From contig CAJNDS010002090.1 in the NCBI GenBank assembly GCA_905221605.1, positions 120,001 through 137,044 on the forward strand: a stretch of DNA of 17,044 bases, in the 5' to 3' direction. Positions 13,564-17,044 of the stretch are shown here, piece by piece. The position numbers and the translations under genes are program-made. The stretch's first letter is position 1. Each line of letters begins with the position of its first letter. The stretch is from Symbiodinium natans. Lineage: Eukaryota > Sar > Dinophyceae > Suessiales > Symbiodiniaceae. The notes beneath the pieces are model-generated. The model worked only from the letters and a program-made list of their open reading frames with translations. It had not been told where the DNA came from and ran no database searches.

Positions 13564-14844
13564 ATGGAGGCCCTCCCTCCGGTGCTGAGCAGGGATAAAA
13601 CCATGGAGGTGCTTCTGGAATCCCTTGTCCTCCCGCTTCCGGTTTACCCTGCATCCTCCTCGGGAGACCACGAGGCCAGCACTATACACATGGCATCTAC
13701 ACGTATCCCGGCAGACGACGCCCTCCGGCACTCAGACCGTCAGATACGCATAGCTTCCCGCACCTGCAGCTTCATGAAACTGCTCACGGAGAAGATCAAC
13801 TGGAGACTGGGTGACCTTCGACTCTACCACCCCAAGACTGCCACTCGACAGCTAGCAGCCAAACGTAAGCACGAGGAAATGATGCTCCACGAGCCTCAGG
13901 AGAACACTCTGACTTATCTTCGGCGGCGTCAGCTCATCTTCATATCTCAGGCGATCAGGGACTACACAAATGATGGCCCAGGTCAAAACTCCTTTCAACT
14001 CGAAGATGCGGAGAATACCGCACTGCGAATTTGGACGTACCTAACCCGCCACTTTGCCAAAGGAGAGATCAACTTTATGATAGACACCGCCTTGTCGCAT
14101 CTCCACCTCCTGATGAAGTCGGCGACACCATGTCTGATGTCAAGCATGGAGCAGTCGCAGCCGTCCATGGCTCCGGGACAAGGTCAGGGTTATTTTCCCC
14201 CACATCTAGGCCTACCCGAAGACAAACACTTGGATCTCCAATACTTCGACCTTCAGGCACTCAGGCGTGCGTCGACGATATATCGAGTACAGCAGCTTCT
14301 CAAGATATCTCACTCAACCCAGGGCGGAGAGTCGCCTGTCACCAATGGCTGGCGCTTCCAGCAACAAGCGCAACATCTCGACTCATTGCCCTATGACAAG
14401 CATCTCCAGGCCTTGCTGCCACACCTCCCGGACTACCAGGACCAAATCCGAGAGAACCTGGTGATGTACAGGCAATGGCTCCTACGTGACATCACTGAAG
14501 AGGAGACGGCCTGGGCCCGCGATACACTTTTAGAGTCGGCAGTCTCGAGAGGCGAACTCCGGGAACTTTTCGAGCATGCTCTCCTCAAGCAGGTAAACCA
14601 TACACTTCAGGCCAGTGCTGAGTCTCCTCGCCACGTTGATTCCACTCCGAACTTCCAAAATAGCATGGCTCTTCGCTTCTACCAAATCATCAATCCTCTA
14701 CATGATGACGTCTACGAGGAGTACAAACCGTTTGCGATCGTCTATAAGATGCTCACTCCCCTGAACCGCCAACGGGCTCGATCACTTCATCGTACTTTGT
14801 CGCACGAGAGGCACCAGTCCTTGCTTCGCCTTTTTGCACCCTAG
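13564..14844 (+). CDS. Tandem family member 2: unrecognised helical protein
   Basis: A 426-residue protein. The start at 13564 (GACCATGGAG) is chosen over an in-frame ATG at 13552 because it aligns exactly with the start of member 4: both read a short leader, PVLSR, then MEVLLESL. The ATG at 13552 lies in the foldback arm. Features: IRIASRTCSFMKLL, a basic nuclear-localisation-like LAAKRKHEEMM, IRDYTNDG, LRRASTIYRVQQLL, and the C-terminal PLHDDVYEEYKPFAIVYKML. The predicted content is mostly helical, with no transmembrane segment or signal peptide. Function unknown. The TAG stop is followed by an unusually long open stretch in the same frame (14845-15175). Confidence 0.82.
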   Translation: MEALPPVLSRDKTMEVLLESLVLPLPVYPASSSGDHEASTIHMASTRIPADDALRHSDRQIRIASRTCSFMKLLTEKINWRLGDLRLYHPKTATRQLAAKRKHEEMMLHEPQENTLTYLRRRQLIFISQAIRDYTNDGPGQNSFQLEDAENTALRIWTYLTRHFAKGEINFMIDTALSHLHLLMKSATPCLMSSMEQSQPSMAPGQGQGYFPPHLGLPEDKHLDLQYFDLQALRRASTIYRVQQLLKISHSTQGGESPVTNGWRFQQQAQHLDSLPYDKHLQALLPHLPDYQDQIRENLVMYRQWLLRDITEEETAWARDTLLESAVSRGELRELFEHALLKQVNHTLQASAESPRHVDSTPNFQNSMALRFYQIINPLHDDVYEEYKPFAIVYKMLTPLNRQRARSLHRTLSHERHQSLLRLFAP

Positions 14845-14854
14845 CCTGCCAGCA

Positions 14855-14885
14855 ACTTTGCTTGTGAGGTCCCCTCCTGCAAAGT
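14855..14885 (+). repeat. Foldback element 20 (after tandem member 2)
   Basis: Core TTGTGAGGTCCCCTCCT (14862-14878) with arms ACTTTGC/GCAAAGT, a perfect 7 bp. It begins 10 bases after the TAG. Confidence 0.92.
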
Positions 14886-15179
14886 AGAGCACCAGGTTAG
14901 CAACGTCTCTGTCCAACTAGGACACCAGCAGCCTTTTGCAAGCCAAGTTAAAGCAGCGGAAAAGTCTCCTGCATCTCCAACTGCAGCACAGTCCCTTCTC
15001 ACTAAGACTACTGCGGCATTCTCCGACAATAAGGTCTTCCTGCAGATAGAGTTGGAGCCTGATGCAGTGCCAATGCCTCAGCCCTGGCTGATTCACCTAC
15101 TAACACATTCAAGTCTGCAGCTTTCTGCTTTCATTGAAGCTTGCCACAGCCGGGCTCAGCCTCTCCACACAGGCTGACC
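14886..15179. other. Spacer between two foldbacks, open in the frame of the upstream gene
   Basis: Bounded by elements 20 and 21. No independent gene has a start codon here, but the frame of tandem member 2 stays open after its TAG from 14845 to a TGA at 15176-15178, including element 20 read as CEVPSC. It may be chance, a former coding tail or a readthrough extension. Confidence 0.4.
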
Positions 15180-15203
15180 ACGTGAGGTCTCCACCCGGCT
15201 AGC
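15180..15203 (+). repeat. Foldback element 21, degenerate (before tandem member 3)
   Basis: CGTGAGGTCTCCACCCGG retains the first half of the core and part of the second. No convincing arm was found. Its placement before the ATG at 15213 matches the siblings. Confidence 0.5.
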
Positions 15204-15212
15204 AAACCAGCC

Positions 15213-16451
15213 ATGCCTTCACCGTCTCGCGAGGTTCTGCTCGAGATTCTCCTGAAGTCGCTCCACGTCCCAACGACCATCTACCTACCTGGCGGCATCA
15301 GTGAGCACATGGTCACATCAGCCTCAGCAAAAACTCATCTCGCCCCGAGGAGGCTCCTCTTCACTACAGAAGACCTTGAACGCATGGCAGAACGAAGCAT
15401 GCGAGTAGCATCACGTCTCTGCAGCTTCATATGTCACTTGGATCGGTACCTGGCTTGGCGCGAGGGACGACACACTGCCCTACCCCTTGAGGCTAGCCCA
15501 CGTATCTTGGCAGGTAAGCGCAAGCACATCGACGACGAGCAGCCTTCAGCGCACCTACCCCCGAATATGGGGCCCCTCCAGCGCCAGCAAATCATGTACC
15601 TCACCCTCATGATCCAAAACTACACAAATGACGGAGAAGGCTCGCCGTCCTTTAGCACGTCCGATGCCGATCAGGCTAGTGCTTTAACCTGGCATTATCT
15701 CACCAGGAGGCTCTCGCAATCAGAGCTGAATGCCATTCTGCTCCGCACTTTGGAGCAGGCCAAGGTCATTCTGCAGTCTGAATTCACTCCAGCACATCAA
15801 CGGAACCTACTCCAGCTGCATCCCCAAACGACGGAGGAGAACTGGCAAGGCCAAGCATACTTCCCCCTAGGCCTCCGGCTTCAAGACCCACATCAGCTTG
15901 ATCTTGACGCATACGATTTCAGAACGCTCAAAAGAGCATCACTTCAGCTTCGCCTACTGCAACAACTGCGGACTATTACGGCCTCCACACCTACATCGGC
16001 CAGCGAACAGATCCGAGATGGCTGGGAATTCCTTGAACAAGACCGTGATCTCTCAAAGCTTGACTACGAGGACTACCACACCAAACTGGCTTCAATGATC
16101 CCGCACTATCAGGAGACACTCCGAGAGATCCTGACACTGTACCGCCTATGGCTGTCAACCCCTCTGTCCGATGAGGACTTCCTGTGGGTGCGCAACCTGG
16201 TAGTGAATCAGCTTCTACCTAGAGACACTCTCCATCGCTACTTTGCTGACAGTCTCTGGCAACAAATACGACACAGATATGGAGGAGACCAAGGAGACCT
16301 CGAGCAGGCACAAGGAGTCATCACAATTCTTTCCCCGCTCCACGACCAGGTCTATGATGACTATAAGAACTTTGCTGTGGCGCTGACTCTGCTCCTCGTT
16401 CGACATCGTCAACGTCTGAAGCAGACGCTAGACGACAAAATTCGGGGCTAG
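15213..16451 (+). CDS. Tandem family member 3: unrecognised helical protein
   Basis: A 412-residue paralogue, more diverged than members 2 and 4 are from each other. The ATG at 15213 (CAGCCATGCCT) is about 15 bases after a degenerate foldback core, the same placement as in the sibling genes. Shared marks: MRVASRLCSFICHL, LAGKRKHIDDE, MIQNYTNDGEG, LKRASLQLRLLQQL, and VITILSPLHDQVYDDYKNFAVAL near the C-terminus. The motif order and spacing match members 1 and 2, so the family arose by tandem duplication. Helical and charged, with no recognised catalytic motif. A foldback with a weak arm follows the TAG by 27 bases. Confidence 0.82.
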   Translation: MPSPSREVLLEILLKSLHVPTTIYLPGGISEHMVTSASAKTHLAPRRLLFTTEDLERMAERSMRVASRLCSFICHLDRYLAWREGRHTALPLEASPRILAGKRKHIDDEQPSAHLPPNMGPLQRQQIMYLTLMIQNYTNDGEGSPSFSTSDADQASALTWHYLTRRLSQSELNAILLRTLEQAKVILQSEFTPAHQRNLLQLHPQTTEENWQGQAYFPLGLRLQDPHQLDLDAYDFRTLKRASLQLRLLQQLRTITASTPTSASEQIRDGWEFLEQDRDLSKLDYEDYHTKLASMIPHYQETLREILTLYRLWLSTPLSDEDFLWVRNLVVNQLLPRDTLHRYFADSLWQQIRHRYGGDQGDLEQAQGVITILSPLHDQVYDDYKNFAVALTLLLVRHRQRLKQTLDDKIRG

Positions 16452-16478
16452 AGACCGTCCGAGCACCATAGCCTTCCA

Positions 16479-16501
16479 AACGAGTGAGGTCCCCTCCTGT
16501 T
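16479..16501 (+). repeat. Foldback element 22 (after tandem member 3)
   Basis: Core GAGTGAGGTCCCCTCCT (16482-16498) is intact, but the arm is only AAC/GTT. Confidence 0.78.
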
Positions 16502-16600
16502 CACTGCACTATCTTCCCACATTGCGGGAAAAAGCGTGTAGCTCCGATCTTCCCACGCCAAGCCTCACTAAGCACAGCTCTCCTCGCAAAGTTTTCCCTC

Positions 16601-16636
16601 AGGTTCGCACGAGTGAGGTCCCCTCCTGGCGAACTT
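16601..16636 (+). repeat. Foldback element 23 (before tandem member 4)
   Basis: Core GAGTGAGGTCCCCTCCT (16611-16627). Arms AGGTTCGCAC and GGCGAACTT pair with one bulged A and one G-T wobble. It ends 12 bases before the ATG at 16649. Confidence 0.9.
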
Positions 16637-16648
16637 CCACCTAGGCCC

Positions 16649-17044
16649 ATGGCAGACCTTCACCCCGTCCTCAGCCGCGAACAGGCAATGGAGGTACTTC
16701 TTGAGTCTCTTTTCCTACCGCTGCCGGTTTACCCTACAACTCCATCTGGCGCCGCCGCAGCGAGCAATCTGGACCTGGCATCCTCACGCACCCCTGCGGG
16801 GGAAGCGATCCCACACTTGAACCGCCAGATACGGATAGCTTCGCGCACTTGCAGCTTCTTGAAGCTGCTCGCGGAGAAAGTTCACCGGCACATGGGAGAG
16901 TTGCGGCTCTACCTTCCCAAAACTGCACCCCGAAATTTGGCCGCAAAACGGAAGCATGAAGAGATGATGCTGACAGAGCCTCGCTCTCCTACTCTGACGT
17001 ACCATCAGAAGCGCCAGCTCCTCTTCATCTCTCAGGCGATTCGA
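16649..17044 (+). CDS. Tandem family member 4: unrecognised protein (3' partial, runs off the window)
   Basis: 132 codons are visible, open to the last base. It begins GGCCCATGGCAG, 21 bases after a foldback core. It is closely similar to member 2 throughout: PVLSR, MEVLLESL, LPLPVYP, RQIRIASRTCSF, LAAKRKHEEMM and LLFISQAIR all align in order. It is therefore the most recent visible duplicate of member 2 (inference from residue identity by eye). Function unknown. Confidence 0.8.
   Translation, partial: MADLHPVLSREQAMEVLLESLFLPLPVYPTTPSGAAAASNLDLASSRTPAGEAIPHLNRQIRIASRTCSFLKLLAEKVHRHMGELRLYLPKTAPRNLAAKRKHEEMMLTEPRSPTLTYHQKRQLLFISQAIR

Noticed and set aside
14605-14628. GCTGAGTCTCCTCGCC as another degenerate foldback core
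   Set aside because: It lacks GAGG and the loop, has no arms, and lies in continuous family-conserved coding sequence.
73-16636. CRISPR-like array
   Set aside because: The copies are irregularly spaced over 17 kb, lie inside and between genes, and have palindromic private arms. There are no uniform spacers and no cas genes.
5040-16636. Foldbacks as bacterial rho-independent terminators
   Set aside because: There is no T-tract after the stem, several copies lie inside coding frames or before starts, and the gene content is eukaryotic.

Overview
The window looks like nuclear DNA of a protist. All eleven coding blocks lie on the + strand, none needs an intron, and several start codons sit in a CCATGG-like context. 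The gene content is a non-LTR retroelement polyprotein, a ubiquitin-protease domain, a kinase-like protein, a dual-specificity-type phosphatase and a tandem family of unrecognised proteins. One-directional intronless arrays with LINE-type polyproteins fit a dinoflagellate best (inference, moderate confidence). No bacterial signals such as Shine-Dalgarno sites, operon promoters, tRNAs or rRNAs were seen.

Layout. 1-4257 is the 3' part of an endonuclease/reverse transcriptase polyprotein with four C-terminal zinc fingers. A Pro/Gln/Thr-rich linker (about 3900-4250) and a USP-type ubiquitin hydrolase (4130-5032) follow in two other frames, so an intact relative was probably one EN-RT-zinc finger-linker-USP protein. 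5121-6183 is an unrecognised protein broken by one frameshift. 6635-6940 is a small Cys/His-rich protein. 7218-9026 is a disordered N-terminus joined to a protein-kinase-like fold. 9396-10304 is a phosphatase with an HCX5R loop. 10391-11125 is a disordered Pro/Ser-rich protein. 11524-13155, 13564-14844, 15213-16451 and 16649 to beyond the end are four tandem paralogues of an unknown, mainly helical family. The first of these holds a 100-N gap flanked by a 290-bp direct repeat, almost certainly an unmerged assembly overlap.

The most unusual signal is a family of about 22 short foldback elements, all in one orientation. Each has a shared 17-nt core, typically GAGTGAGGTCCCCTCCT, which folds on itself (GAGG/CCTC around a TCN triloop). 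The core is flanked by arms of 3-12 bp that differ in sequence from copy to copy yet are complementary within each copy. Copies sit just before start codons, at or just after stop codons, and inside coding regions in the two frames that avoid the TGA in the core. At four gene ends the TGA of the core, or of a half core, is the stop codon. I know of no named family with these properties. It is either a mobile mini-foldback that creates an inverted copy of its flank, or a structured RNA element kept by compensatory change.

How the genes work together is not clear. The retroelement polyprotein, USP, kinase-like and phosphatase proteins could belong to one large composite element, or to a host array colonised by a LINE and by the foldbacks.
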